Part shown: positions 1 to 10,659 of the stretch, in pieces
How the letters are laid out: each line of letters starts with the position of its first letter
How positions within the stretch are numbered: position 1 is the first letter of the stretch
DNA from: Aradus depressus
Lineage: Eukaryota > Arthropoda > Insecta > Hemiptera > Aradidae
Assembly (NCBI GenBank): GCA_963662175.1
Contig: OY759215.1
Coordinates: forward strand, 31,808,066-31,872,065
Reading direction: 5' to 3'
Length of the DNA stretch: 64,000 bases
The notes under the pieces: model-generated
Databases searched by the model: none
Told to the model about the DNA's origin: nothing
The model's input: only the letters and a program-made list of their open reading frames with translations
Made by a program: the position numbers and the translations under genes

Positions 1-157
1 AAGTCAACGTTGGACCGTGACAGCGCCACAGCCCTTGGCTTTCATTGGACTAATATTTTCGACAAAATAAATACTGAATTGCGAAATATCAATATTGAGG
101 ATGAGATTATATCGTTTCGAATGTCAACTAAATTTTACGAAGAAGTCATTGTGCCAG
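1..157 (+). CDS. Exon (5' partial) of an unrecognised Lys/Glu-rich protein gene
   Basis: The reading frame is open from the first base (Lys-Ser-Thr-Leu-Asp...) to a donor at 158 (CCAG|GTAAAT), leaving phase 1. It joins in frame with the exon at 2305-2479 and then with 7814-8444, which ends the gene. The visible part of the protein is about 320 residues. This exon encodes a mixed, non-repetitive stretch of about 52 residues, containing ALGFHWTNIF, that I could not place in a family. The true 5' end and start codon lie outside the window. The assignment as an exon rests on the open frame, the consensus donor and phase agreement with the next exon. Confidence 0.65.
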
Positions 158-192
158 GTAAATTCTAATATAAGGTACTTTAAACAAGACTT

Positions 193-193
193 T

Positions 194-249
<56 letters not shown>
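193..249. repeat. (TC)n/(TA)n microsatellite
   Basis: A short CT run passes into about 22 TA dinucleotides. It directly abuts the 3' end of the reverse-oriented SINE that follows and may be that SINE's expanded tail. Confidence 0.9.
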
Positions 250-257
<8 letters not shown>

Positions 258-577
258 TTATGACTCATGCCCGGGCTTTAGCGACGAGGTCATATCGCTT
301 ACTACCAGCGCGCTCTTTCGTCACTCTGGTGGACATGAGCCCGACTCTACTGTGGGAGTCCTAAATTTTGCCTGCCCTAAATTTTTATTCACCTAGGGCA
401 GGGGTCTTTAACGAGTTCCTGACATCGTACAGGCTCGGGACCATCGCTTAATGTCCCATCCGAAGGACGGCGTGCTTAAGTTTATTTCCCAGATAAAATA
501 AACTAAGGGCCTCGGTCGGGTTTCGAACCCACGATCTTGAGAAGGCAAGCACGCATACCAATAAGCTACCGGCGCCG
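250..577 (-). mobile_element. SINE family A, full length
   Basis: On the minus strand the copy starts with a tRNA-like head. It has an A-box-like TAGCT segment (eroded here) and a B-box-like GGTTTCGAACCC read in reverse. It continues through the ACGCCGTCCTTCGGATGGGA body and ends in GCCCGGGCATGAGTCATAATAACTAAC. The same about 330-bp unit recurs throughout the window. It is a Pol III-type retroposon with no coding capacity and lies in the first visible intron of the 1-8444 gene. Confidence 0.85.
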
Positions 578-639
578 CTAATAACTTAAATATTGTGATC
601 CATTTCTACTAAGGTAGGTAACACAGTGACACTCCGGAT

Positions 640-838
640 TGACTAGGCCGTGCGGGCTAGAGCGTAGGGCATTGGTCGCATGGTTTTACCATGGTTTGCG
701 GGTTCGAATCTCGTCCGGGGGTGAGTTTTATTTCGTAGATAGAACTCCCTCCCGGGGCCATGGATGTAGTAAATAACTAGATAACAAAGTGACATGGCTT
801 TGTGAAGTAGGGCACCCTCTCCATCATGCAGCACCAGA
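640..838 (+). mobile_element. SINE family B (tRNA-like head)
   Basis: A tRNA-like head includes GCGGGCTAGAGCGTAGGGC and a B-box-like GGTTCGAATCTCGTCC. A body follows with TTTTATTTCGTAGATAGAACTC and GGCCATGGATGTAGTAAATA. Two reverse copies with the same order occur at 25712-25900 and 54149-54260. It shares no body sequence with SINE family A. Confidence 0.7.
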
Positions 839-889
839 CACTAACAGAATGGCAAACCAACTATACCGAGATATCTCAAACCAAGGCAC

Positions 890-1597
890 AATACCACTAG
901 AAGACAGTAATGGTTCCACCCTCAGAGTAAGACATTGGCGACAAAACAAATCACATACTTGATACGACCAAGAACCAGACACGCCAGAACAAACAAATAC
1001 TTACACTTAATGAAGCTAAAACCACAAACTAACTGTGAACATTGCGATGAGGCTGAAGACATAAAACATATGTTCTCTAACTGTAAAAAATACAATGAAA
1101 GACGAAATGAGACTCAACTGTCCAACTAAAACATATTCTTAGAAACCATAGCACACTTCAAAAACATAGATAACATAAACAACATTTATAAATATATTAC
1201 AATTTCAAAAATTGAACTTTAATAAAACGAAGAACATAAATCTATTGAGGGTGCAGAGGTGGGGGGCCTGGTGGGGGCTTTCGGGGTTCCAGGGCCAGTG
1301 TGCCTGGCCGGGGGTTGGGGTGACATCACCGGGGCCTCTGGGCTGATACAGTCCCGGGCTTAGAGGGTGTGGTCGGTGCCACCATACAAGCACACCCTCG
1401 CTGATGTATATAGTACTGCCCATATTAAGTGGCTGATAAAGAGAGAGTGGTCCGGTGGTGTCGTCCCAGATCCCTTGGTGGGGTTGGCTCTGCAGGTTGG
1501 GTGCCCCGGTCCCTGTCAGGTCCCCCGGCTATATAGGACTACAGTTAGTCTTAAGGCCAGGAAGAAAGAAAGAAAGAAAAAAAAAACGGGATACTAA
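890..1597 (+). mobile_element. 5'-truncated LINE 3' end with C-terminal zinc knuckle
   Basis: Around 935-1126 the frame encodes an arginine/asparagine-rich segment followed by C-x2-C-x9-H-x4-C (NCEHCDEAEDIKHMFSNC). This is the cysteine/histidine knuckle usual at the C-terminus of non-LTR retrotransposon ORF2 proteins. A GC-rich 3' UTR (1240-1560) follows and ends in a (GAAA)n/poly(A) tail at 1561-1590. No reverse transcriptase domain remains. It lies within the first visible intron. Confidence 0.65.
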
Positions 1598-1693
1598 AGA
1601 AGACTCATACCCCTTATAAAATGGATGAATAGGCTTATAAATTAAACTTTACAGGAAACTCCATAGTCAAAACAATTCCTAGATATTAAAAAA

Positions 1694-1860
1694 ATATATG
1701 TGATGAGGCATTAACAAAAGTTTTTTTTGTACCAACCACGTTCTTACGTTCACTATTTCTCCCCGTTCTCAAAATCATTTCATACTGATATTATTGGGAC
1801 AATGAAACTAATGTGTTGGCGTCAACGACCTTCTTTGTTTCATTGTACCTTGTACTTCTG
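1694..1860 (+). mobile_element. MITE family C fragment
   Basis: Diverged match to the TGTGATG-GGCCATTA...ACCAACCACG...CACTCTCTCTCC unit seen more completely at 20226-20481. One end is recognisable; the opposite inverted end is missing. Confidence 0.5.
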
Positions 1861-1924
1861 TGACTTTTATAAACCCAGTAACGCCAGTACGCATTTTTTT
1901 TCTTTATTTTAATCCTTTTTATTA

Positions 1925-2150
1925 ACCCCCGACGCAAAAGGAGACCTTTGCCTTTTATTAGAGGCTTTGTCTGTGTGTGTGTCTGTGGCATCGTAGCTTC
2001 AAGACTCCTGAACCGAATTCAAAGAGGTTTTTTTCTTTCAAAATCTGGTATTTGCGAGATGGTTCTGAGCCATGTTTGGTGGAAATCGGGTATGCCGTTT
2101 CCAAGATCTTCAGGTTTCATTAGAGCCTGTGTAGGTATCTCGGTCTCTAT
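1925..2150 (+). repeat. Dispersed arthropod-type repeat segment
   Basis: Contains ACCCCCGACGCAAAAGGAG, a TCTGTGTGTGTGTCTGTGGC tract, then GTAGCT...CTCCTGAACCGAATTC and GCGAGATGGTTCTGAGCCATG. This order of motifs resembles a repeat I recall from other insect genomes, such as Lepidoptera. That comparison is from memory and not tested here. No coding sequence. Confidence 0.4.
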
Positions 2151-2304
2151 TACAGCTAGAGACGGAGTTTGAGCTCAAATGTTTAACCCCACCAAGGTTT
2201 CAATGAACAAAAATTTTTAATTTTTAATTTAGTGTTTTAATAATAATAACTGTCTATATAATAATTTAATTAATTTTTGATAATTATTTTTATATTTTTG
2301 GCAG

Positions 2305-2479
2305 GTAAACTTAACAAAGACCCAACTCAGACTTTCATGATAATCACTAATCAAAAACTGCCAAGTTCAGAATTTCCAAAATATAACTTGTACGGTGTGG
2401 AACCTGGGGAGAAAATTACACTCCACAAACCGCCCAAATTTGAATATCCAAAAGATGCCTTGGCAGAATGGCAAAAACT
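2305..2479 (+). CDS. Internal exon of the unrecognised Lys/Glu-rich protein gene
   Basis: The acceptor is TTTTTGGCAG|GT and the donor AAACT|GTAAGT. The 175-bp exon carries phase 1 in and phase 2 out, matching both neighbours. It encodes about 58 residues including FMIITNQKLPSSEFPKYNLY and GVEPGEKITLHKPPKFEYP. The composition is that of a folded rather than low-complexity region. I do not recognise the family. Confidence 0.75.
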
Positions 2480-2567
2480 GTAAGTGGAGCACTCTGATAT
2501 AGATTTATTGATTAGCTAAATTCAGAACAACTGGCAGCGTTGTTTTCACAACTCAACAACATTTCAA

Positions 2568-2815
2568 AAAATATGTGATGTGGCCATTACTGGACTCTGT
2601 TTAACCAACCACGCTTACAGATCACTCTCTCTCCACCTTCCCCTCCACACTGACAATACTTACTGGGTACATGAAAGTAATGAATTGGCTGTAAGTAATG
2701 AACGGTAATTTATTGTTTATTGTACAACGTAATCCTGAGAGTGACATTCTTATATCCAGTATCAAATGATTTTGAGAAGGGGAAGAAGGAGAGAGTGATT
2801 TGTAATACATGACAT
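2568..2815 (+). mobile_element. MITE family C copy, right end rearranged
   Basis: Starts ATGTGATGTGGCCATTACTG and continues with ACCAACCACGCTTACAGATC and CACTCTCTCTCC, as in the copy at 20226-20481. The interior includes ACTGGGTACATGAAAGTAATG. The expected inverted right end is not clear. Located in the 5.3-kb intron of the first gene. Confidence 0.6.
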
Positions 2816-2827
2816 ATATTTTATTAT

Positions 2828-3079
2828 GGCCCTTAGTTTATTTTATCTGGGAGGTAAAATAAACTTGAGCACGCCGTCCTTCGGATGGGACGTTAAGAGA
2901 TGGTCCCGAGCCTGTACGATGTCAGGTACTCGTTAAAGACCCCTGGTCTAGATGAATAGGACTCCCATAGTAGAGTCGGGCTCATGTCCACCAGAGTGAC
3001 GAAAAACTGCTCTGGTAGTTAGCGATATGACCTCGTAGTTAAAGCCCGGGCATGAGACATAAAACCTAACCTAACCTAT
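2828..3079 (+). mobile_element. SINE family A, 5'-truncated, with (CCTAA)n tail
   Basis: Lacks the tRNA-like head and starts at GGCCCTTAGTTTATTTTATC. The body is well conserved through GCCCGGGCATGAGACATAAA. The copy ends in CCTAACCTAACCTA (3065-3078), which is the complement of the insect telomeric TTAGG repeat. Confidence 0.85.
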
Positions 3080-3454
3080 ATTTAATTCTCTTCTTAATTT
3101 TTCAAACATACTACCAATAATAAAACCATACTTTAATGTTCTTTGCTATGGTTACGTTTTAAACATTACTTGGATATATTCCTTATAGACATTTAGTTTA
3201 CAATCTTCGGGGCTCTATATTTATCGTATTGATCCTACCTCAAATATAAGGTCTTATTAGCGATTGGCTTAGCAATAGGATTAGCGACTTATCTTTATTA
3301 ACTATTTTCGACTAAATCAAGGGAACCTCTAAAAATATGTGTTTCATAACTACATTTCAAGATGGGTTTCGGCATGTATTTCAAAAACCGGACCACCTGC
3401 GAAAAATCGTATTTCATATAAAATATGTATTTAGTTTTCTCCATATCAACGTAA

Positions 3455-3625
3455 ACTGTATCTTGTAAAATGTAGTTAAGCCTCCAGGGTGGTAAAATGG
3501 TCTCTATTTTCGGCCAAAATCTAATCAGATCAAAGTCAGCACACGTTTTTCCTACATTCCTGATTTCAAGTTAATAGCTTCAACCATATTTGCAGTAGAG
3601 CGCTCACAATTAGTCAAAATTAGGT
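3455..3625 (-). repeat. Dispersed repeat family I fragment
   Basis: On the minus strand this shares a motif order with 9325-9525, 12020-12215, 17365-17610 and 19505-19800: GATTGTAGCTATGAACTTGA, then a GAATG...GTCACATG segment, then TCTGATTAGATTTTGG and a (GAAAAT)AGAGACCAT end. Non-coding, moderately diverged. Confidence 0.6.
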
Positions 3626-4680
3626 AAGTGATGGGGAAAGATTAAGTAACTAAGGGAAAACTCAAGAAAGGATTAACAATATTCATTTTCATTCACTCAT
3701 ATAGATTTAGAAGGAATATGATTAATAATGATGCAAACATAATTTATTTATTCCAAAAACTTGATTTACACGATTAATGCAAAAGTAAAAAAGTGATGCC
3801 CTGAAAAGTTACGAATTTAGACTTAACAATTTATTCCCTATGACCAGAGAATTTCATTGCGGGTGATCCGGCGACCGACGACTTTTTAGATTTGAATTGA
3901 CACACCAACCTGTTCGCTGGTGATAGTAAGTGATAATAAAATTAGAGAATTCCCATGGCTACGTCATTTACCATTGATAATTTTTTTCGGTTTTTAGTCA
4001 GAATATTTAATCTGTGATTAGAGTTTTTGAAAGGATCAATGCTTTTACCTATTGCAGTATAATCCTTTTTTTAAAATGAACTATTCATGTTTTTTTACAA
4101 ACTGAGCTAATCGGTTTCATAAATTTAAACTCTAATCTTTCCTCACTCATCTTTTACCCAATCTCTGATCACTCTCCCTAATTTCGACAAACCCCAATTT
4201 CGGTAATCAGCGATAACCGCGAAATCAATTAACCACTTGTCTGGCTCGAAGATATAATTAACTATAACAGTTCCACTCTACTGACTATATCTTTACACTT
4301 TACAGACAATTTGTTTTTTCTATAGTGACCATTGGAGTTGGGTCAAATACTGACGTTGAAGCAGTTAATAACGGCTTTCTTAAGGTGCGTATCCACCAAG
4401 CGCGCAAAACGTTTGCAAATATCTGTTCGTGTTCCAACTGGTATCAGTACATCAAAGGAAAGTAATTGTTTTTGGGCGTTCGGTGGAGACGGTCTTTGTA
4501 AGTTTGATATGTTGAATTGATAAATTCTTTCAATCAAACGTTTATTGATTTACATTTTTTCTTCAATAAATTTATTAGGTCACATCTAATATCGAAATAC
4601 TGAATCAACAACATTTAAGGAATGGGATAACGAAAAAAGTTTAGGATTGATTGAGCAAGCATCACATAAGTTCCATTACA
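3626..4680. other. Intronic stretch with no recognised feature
   Basis: AT-rich sequence in the 2480-7813 intron. Short overlapping open frames on both strands at 4332-4537 mirror each other and show no domain signature. I see no gene or repeat here. Confidence 0.5.
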
Positions 4681-4721
4681 ACAATACTATATATATACTT
4701 TTATATATGTAAATAAAAGTA

Positions 4722-4749
4722 CATACATATATATATATATATATATATA

Positions 4750-4782
<33 letters not shown>
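4722..4782. repeat. (TA)n microsatellite, two blocks
   Basis: Two TA runs separated by ATATAATGTATATA. Confidence 0.9.
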
Positions 4783-4787
<5 letters not shown>

Positions 4788-5090
4788 AGAGACAACATAG
4801 ATTTTTGGGTAACCTATTTAAAAAAAACTAGAAATATGTATATATTGTGCCGCATTTATACTTATGTCTGCTTTAAAAGAAAAAGATAATATTTAAAAAA
4901 ATAAGTATTTCTTGAATAGATTTTGGGTATCCTATTTTAAAAAAAAACTTTCAATGCAACTACTAACTGACATAAGAACAATATATATAGAATGTCCCAA
5001 AATATCGTCCTGAGAAAGACACTTTTGGAAGAAATATAAAAAAATATTTATAAGTTAAATTGTAATTACTATATCTATTGTAATTATTAT

Positions 5091-5395
5091 TAGTTATTAT
5101 AACTCACGCCCGGGCTTTACCTACGAGGTCATATCGCCTTCTACCAGAGCGTTCTTTCATCGCCCGACTCTTCCGTGGGGGTCCTAAATTTTGCATGGCC
5201 AAGTTTGCTTACCTCTAGGCTTTAACAAGTACCTGACATCGCACAGACACATCTTCCCATATGAAGGATGATGTGCTACAGTTTTTTTTTTTTTTACCTC
5301 CCAGATAAAATAAACTTAGTGCCTCGAACGGGGGTCGAATCTGCAATCTTGAGCAGAGTAGGTTGTTATTACTAATCACATGCGTGTCCGACTCA
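5091..5395 (-). mobile_element. SINE family A, diverged
   Basis: Reverse-oriented copy beginning TAGTTATTATAACTCACGCC with recognisable body. The head is degraded, with a GGGGGTCGAATC box. A poly(T) of 13 at 5281-5296 interrupts the GGGAGGTAAAATAAACTT segment. Confidence 0.75.
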
Positions 5396-5521
5396 TAATA
5401 TTTAATGATTATAAAGGGGGAAACAGAAGTTCAGTTGAAAAAAAAAAACAAGCTACCTTTTGTAATTTATTTAATTAATATGTAAAATAACGATTTACAT
5501 CATCAGCATTTAATTTTCAAA

Positions 5522-5525
<4 letters not shown>

Positions 5526-5574
<49 letters not shown>

Positions 5575-5603
5575 CATAATAATATATATATATATATATA
5601 TAA
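5526..5603. repeat. (TA)n microsatellite
   Basis: Long TA run with one ATTATCATAATAA interruption. A further (TA)13 lies at 5853-5879. Confidence 0.9.
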
Positions 5604-5847
5604 AAATAGGATACCGAAAATCTATGTTTTCTCTTCTTTTTTTTAATATTCTCTTTTTTTATTAAATCAGACATAAGTATAAATGCGGTACTAGCAATAT
5701 GTTTTCATCTCTGTGTCATTTTCACAATTGTTTTCTAGTCAGATCGAAAGAAACTTTTGCAAACACTTATTTTTCCCTGTAAACTTCCCTATTTTCAATC
5801 TCCCGAATTTTTTTTTTTTTTTAATTCTGATTAGCCGTTGAACAACC

Positions 5848-5879
<32 letters not shown>

Positions 5880-6960
5880 GGAACCAATTCATGCCGTGAG
5901 TTTATTATCCCATGTAATTTTTGGACTGATTTGCAGCCATGTGCGTTTTTCTCGAAATTCCCCTTACTATTGTAAGTTGTTCAGTTAACCTGAAGACTTG
6001 AACGAAACGCCCAATGTTCCAGTTACATACGCCCTTATGGAATTCAAAAGTCGTGTTGTTCCTTCTAAGGTGACTCAGATGGGAATCAGACAAATGTGGC
6101 AACTCTTGACTGAGGAGACCCCGAGGGGAGATTTTGCAAATGAAGGCTACAATTTGTGTGCAACATTCACCTGTTCTCTAAACAGCTCCCTCTCTATGTA
6201 TGAAGTATTGCGGTCTGTCAGTCGGATTCAATCCTACCCCCATCTGCACAGTCTTTAGCATATTTCAACGTCAGTAGTTCGCCATTCATCAGCGAGACTC
6301 GCAAGAGCCCGATCTCCGTTCCTTGCGGGTTCATCAATATTGTTTCAAATTGTTAGAGAGTGTTGTTAATTACTGCCTGATAGCTAAAAAACTAAAAAAG
6401 CCTCGCTGAATCACCAGCAAAGAACTTCCCCAACTCCGAGTTTTCGTTCTCCCTTTAAACCCTTCTCTTCTTCGGCAGTTTTAGCAGAGGATCGGAAAAT
6501 GGGAAATTTTCTTCCCTCTGTGAAAACTTAACATTGAATTTTCTTATATTTTCTCAACATTTAGCATAGCATTAGCGCTCATCAGAGGAATTTTGTCGTC
6601 CTTTTTTACAGTGAAGAGGAATATTTTTTTTAATCAAATGTGGTTTAAAAAAAATGTTAAGAAAAAAAATATATATAGTCTATAATGTAAAGGTCAGTCT
6701 AATTTAAATTAGTCATTTTTAAAAATACATTAAGTTTCTAAATGTTTTAAATTGGATTCATTTCGATTGTATGTCGTAATTTTATTATATATGTTAAAAA
6801 ATGGTGGTAAAAAATGCAAACATTTTTCACTTCTCTACCTTTTCGGTGTATTAGCGTACCAAGGGCTTGTTGTCAATGAGTTAAATGTTGAATGCGCCTA
6901 AAACAACTATTTTAAACTTCAAAATTACAACTAAAATATCAAACGAATATCAACGGTTTG
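5880..6960. other. Intronic stretch, unassigned
   Basis: Contains an open frame of 86 codons at 5998-6258 on the plus strand without start-site support or domain. The segment CAGTTAACCTGAAGACTTG is echoed near 9570 (TAGTCAACCTGAAGACTTG), so this is probably an old repeat. No gene is claimed. Confidence 0.4.
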
Positions 6961-6984
6961 CTGTTAATACTCTTTCCGTTTCAT

Positions 6985-7510
6985 TTAAAGATATTGTAAA
7001 ATTCCTGGGTCTCCATATTGATATGAAACTAACATATGCTGAATATGTTCACTGTTTCCGTTAAAAAATTAGTTCTGTTCGCTTCTTCAATTACGGTTTA
7101 TACATTAGGGTGCTTCTAGCTCGAGTATTAATATTTTCAGACTTCAAAAGAAAGCACTAAAAATAATAAATAATATTACTCAAAGAACAAGCTACTGAGA
7201 AATTATTTAAACATCTTAAAATCTTGCCTTTGTCTGCGCTGTTAAATTTGAAATATTAATGGTTATTAAGAAAAATAAAAATATTTTCCCTTTTAAAAAT
7301 TCTAGTCATGATTAGGATACCAGGAAGAAATAAGATTTTCGAATAACTCAACATTGCTCCTCTCTTTTTGAAAAAAGTATAACTCATAAAGGAATTAATT
7401 TATTTAATGCCCTTCCCCACTTCCTGAAGATAATAAAAACAATAACAAAATTTAAACTTCAAATAAAAACGTTTATGTTAGAGGAAACCTTCTATTTGTG
7501 AACAGAATTT
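6985..7510 (+). mobile_element. Decayed LINE reverse-transcriptase C-terminal region
   Basis: With several frame changes the plus strand reads VKFLGLHID near 6993, LQKKALKIINNITQRTSY near 7150, and a terminal GINLFNALPHFLKIIKTI near 7390. This order (thumb motif, LQKKALRI block, N-LP end block) is typical of the end of non-LTR retrotransposon ORF2. Multiple stops and frameshifts show it is an old relic. It sits in the intron before the last exon of the first gene. Confidence 0.65.
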
Positions 7511-7566
7511 TCTTCATTCATTGTTTTAAAATAATAAAAAATACTGTTTCATATCCAAAAACGAGA

Positions 7567-7700
7567 CGAGGAGGAAGTAATCTAATCGGTCAGAATGTTG
7601 AGAAATTTCATGTTTCCCCTGAATCCAAAAGTGAAAAAAAATAACTCATGTCTGTATGGGGACATGATAACTCCTGATTGAATATACAGTAAAACCCCTC
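7567..7700 (+). repeat. Family D repeat fragment
   Basis: Begins GAGGAAGTAATCTAATCGGTC and continues with GAGAAATTTCATGTTTCCCC and a GATAACTCCTGATTGAATA segment. The same order starts the family D copies at 13745, 21215 and 28010. Confidence 0.6.
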
Positions 7701-7813
7701 TTTACTGACACCCCTCCCAGACGGGGTATATATGTACTTATATATCATTTTGATTTAAAAAATGAAATAATTATCTATTATTTATTTAATTTTTTTTTTT
7801 TTTTTTTTTATAG

Positions 7814-8444
7814 AGCCTGGGGAGAAGTAAGACCCTCTCCTCCGTTACCAAAAGAGGCACAGAGGATGGAAAAGAAGATGCTTTTAATGGAAAAGAAACG
7901 ACAAGAAAGGACGGGAAGACTTCGACCAGACAACTTGGCTGAATATTTCAGAAGGCAGAGTATTATGAAGAAAGAAGATCGAATGGTAAGAATTGAAAAA
8001 GAAACAATGTTGCTCAAGAAGAGAGCAGACAAAAGAATTAGGAAAAAAGTGAGACACAGAGAGCGTAGAATGAATAAGGACAAGAGGCCGAAAATCAAAA
8101 TCCCAGAAGCAACTCATAGAGAACAGGTCAAATGTCCAACAGTTCTTGTGGGGAACAAGTACGGTATGAGTCTGAACCGGTACAAGATGATACTAGAACT
8201 GAAGGAAGAGTTGGAGAAGTTGAAACGATCTGAGAGAAGAATCAAGACACTGAAGAAGGTGAGGAAGACAGAGATGAAGGAGAAGGAATTGTACAAGTGG
8301 TCACATCCAACACAGTGGATCCAAGAGCAGCAGCGGCTAGAAAAGGAGGCCAAGAAGACGGCGAAGAAAAAGACAGAAGAAGAAGAAGTGGAAGAATCTT
8401 CGGAGTCTGAAGAAGAATACACGGAAGATGAGGAACAGAACTAA
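7814..8444 (+). CDS. Terminal exon of the unrecognised Lys/Glu-rich protein gene
   Basis: The acceptor follows a run of about 20 T (TTTTTTATAG|AGCC), and phase 2 joins the previous exon to give QKLAWGEVRPSPPLPKEAQR. The exon encodes about 210 residues and stops with TAA at 8442-8444. The protein is dominated by basic and acidic residues: MEKKMLLMEKKRQER, a KRADKRIRKKVRHRERRMNK basic cluster, then GNKYGMSLNRYKMILELKEE, likely coiled coil. It ends in an EEEEVEESSESEEEYTEDEE acidic tail. No catalytic motif is visible. The last part suggests a structural or nucleic-acid/cytoskeleton-associated protein, but that is only composition. An axonemal or thioredoxin-like family crossed my mind without evidence. 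Confidence 0.75.
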
Positions 8445-8474
8445 ATGTCAACCTGCAGAAACATTCATCACCAC

Positions 8475-8480
8475 ATTAAA
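8475..8480 (+). promoter_or_regulatory. Possible poly(A) signal (ATTAAA)
   Basis: The ATTAAA variant hexamer lies 31 bp after the stop codon, with TTTATTATTTTTACTTTC downstream. Confidence 0.4.
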
Positions 8481-8532
8481 TACTAACTTATAAATCATTT
8501 ATTATTTTTACTTTCTTATATGCATAGTGAGT

Positions 8533-8773
8533 GGGGGCCGAGGTCCTTAGGATTTTTATCTGGAAAATGAAAAAAAACTTGAGCACGCCGTCCATCGGAT
8601 GGGATGTAAAGCAATGGTCTCGAGCCTATTCAGTCAGGTACTCGTTAAAGATCCCTATCATACGTGAATAAACCTAAGTAGGCAAAAAAAACACAGTTGA
8701 GTCGGGCTCATAACCCCCAGAGCGACGAAAGAGCGCTCTGGTAGTAGGCGATATGACCTCGTAGTAAAAATGA
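8533..8773 (+). mobile_element. SINE family A, 5'-truncated, diverged
   Basis: Begins at GGCCGAGGTCCTTAGGATTTTT and carries the ATCTGG...GATGAAAAAAAC subtype, with the body through GTAGTAGGCGATATGACCTC. It ends near AAAAATGAG and is followed by a T tract (8778-8804). Confidence 0.8.
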
Positions 8774-9324
8774 GTAAACATTTTTTTTTTTTTTTTTTTT
8801 TTTTATTCTATTTGCAATCTATATACAATATATACATAATAAGCAAATATGTGGTAAAAGAAAAATATAACGTCACTTGATGGGAGAAGCCAGCCAGCCC
8901 TGACACTCCCTCGGAGTAAACATAACTCTAAAATGAGAGAACATATTGCGATAATGAAAAATAACATGACTTTCTTACAATAACTACATTATTACGGATC
9001 CACCTCCTCTATTTCATATTCATCAACAGATATTATTCTCATGGGGTTTTGACTTTAAATATATAATTTCATGTTGATACTCTTATTTATTACATGGGCA
9101 GATATATTGGGGTTTTTGTGTTAAGCCTCCCCTAATCCCCTCCTTCAATTTAGCTGAAGATCAATAAATGTCGTTCTTATTTAGTTCTGGACACACATAT
9201 AAAACTTCGTATAGATATGATATTCACAGACACTAACAGTCAGTAATTATTTTATTCTTTTAATTTTTGGAATGGATAATTAATATTTGATATTTATGAG
9301 ATTTGGGAAGTAAAAATTCTCAAA

Positions 9325-9525
9325 TTTTTTCCGATTTCGGTCAAAATCTAATCAGATCTAACATAAGTCAGCACATGTGACCACTTCATTCCAGATGTCA
9401 AGTTCATAGCTAAAATCGTTCTTGCAGTCTCTACTCACATCGCAAAAATGGTCAAAATGTATTCAGAAAATATGTGAAAACTCTGAATTTCGCACGATTA
9501 CAATACTACCTTGAATGCTGCGCAC
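9325..9525 (-). repeat. Dispersed repeat family I
   Basis: Reverse copy: TTTCGGTCAAAATCTAATCAG, then CATGTGACC, CAAGTTCATAGC, ATGGTCAAAATGTATTCAG and TTTCGCACGATTACAATAC. Confidence 0.7.
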
Positions 9526-9832
9526 TCAATATTATTAGGCTCGGTTTTTTCACTTGTGTTCCGTTTTTTTAATAGTCAACCTGAAGACTTGTATATAAAG
9601 CAACCTGGTTGTCAGTGCAACAGGTTGCCCCAGGTCATAAATTACATATTCCGAAAGTTGCATTTTTTCTGATAAATCTTTCAATCAGATAACTTTTTTT
9701 ATTTTTTCATAAATATGAATGAAGATGGTTTTTTTTATTTACCTATTGAACTGGGAGAACCTTCGGAGACAAGTGTCTGAAGTACCTTCTAATATTGCTG
9801 TCTGACCTCCATAGAAATAAACCAACCAACCG

Positions 9833-10065
9833 TATTTAATATTTTGCAGGTATTTTATTATGCTAGGCGGCTTTCGAGGTTGCCCTCATCATCAGTTTGA
9901 ATATATATTTTTTATTTATTGGATTTTTATCTTATTTATTCACAATTAAAAATGTTAAATTATTATTTTTTAATTGTTTTACCAGACAGGCAGATGAGGG
10001 CAGCCTCGAAAGCCGGCTAGCAACAAATAATAAAATCTGTGAGCGGTCTATTATATTTATAGGGA
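9833..10065. mobile_element. Non-autonomous inverted-repeat element, family G
   Basis: The left arm GGCGGCTTTCGAGGTTGCCC is mirrored on the right by GGGCAGCCTCGAAAGCCGGC, about 110 bp apart, with outer ATTTTATTATGCTAG / CTAGCAACAAATAATAAAAT. The same arms occur at 62391-62728. No coding sequence. Confidence 0.7.
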
Positions 10066-10118
10066 GTTATCGTCTTCACAGGCAGGCAGAGAATATTTTG
10101 TTTTTCCTATTTGGAATC

Positions 10119-10216
10119 TAGATGTCGGAAAACATGTAATTCAAAACTGCGCAACGAATTTTTGACTGATTGCATAACTTCCCCTATACTTCGTATAGGT
10201 GGGGTAGTAAAAGAAA
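10119..10216 (+). repeat. Family D terminal segment
   Basis: GATGTCGGAAAACATGTAATTC, TTTTTGACTGATTGCATAAC and TTCCCCTATACTTCGTATAGGTGGGGTAGT are the right-end motifs of family D. Confidence 0.7.
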
Positions 10217-10659
10217 ATGTAATGAGTAAATAGGAACGTGCAATGAACTATTTTAATAAGGGTTGTGATTTTTGTATTGTATTCTGCAAAATAATTTCTG
10301 AGAATGAAAATTATTCTAAAACGTTGAACATTCTATTTTAAACTTTTTCTTTTCTCCAATTATAGAAAAGAAGGAAAAATAAAAATAGAAATAAATCAGA
10401 TTATTGTATAGTAATAATTGTATTTCATCATCCTGCAATCAAACCAATCAATAAATCAAGTGTAGCGGATTGTATAGAGAGGAACAATAAATCACTGGGA
10501 AGAGAAAGGTGAAGAGATTGTTAAGGAGAAGCGTTGGGATAATCCTGGATTGTGGAAACCAATCTAACGGTATGTGGCGTAGCCAAAGGGGGCGTGTCTA
10601 CTTTTGGCAATAATTATATATGAAGTTTCATAAATATACTGGTAATATACTACACTCCA

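Noticed and set aside
1205..1597. Overlapping GC-rich open frames on both strands
   Set aside because: They lie in the 3' untranslated part of a LINE, next to its A-rich tail.
4332..4537. Mirror-image open frames on both strands in the large intron
   Set aside because: No splice signals, no domain, and AT-rich context.
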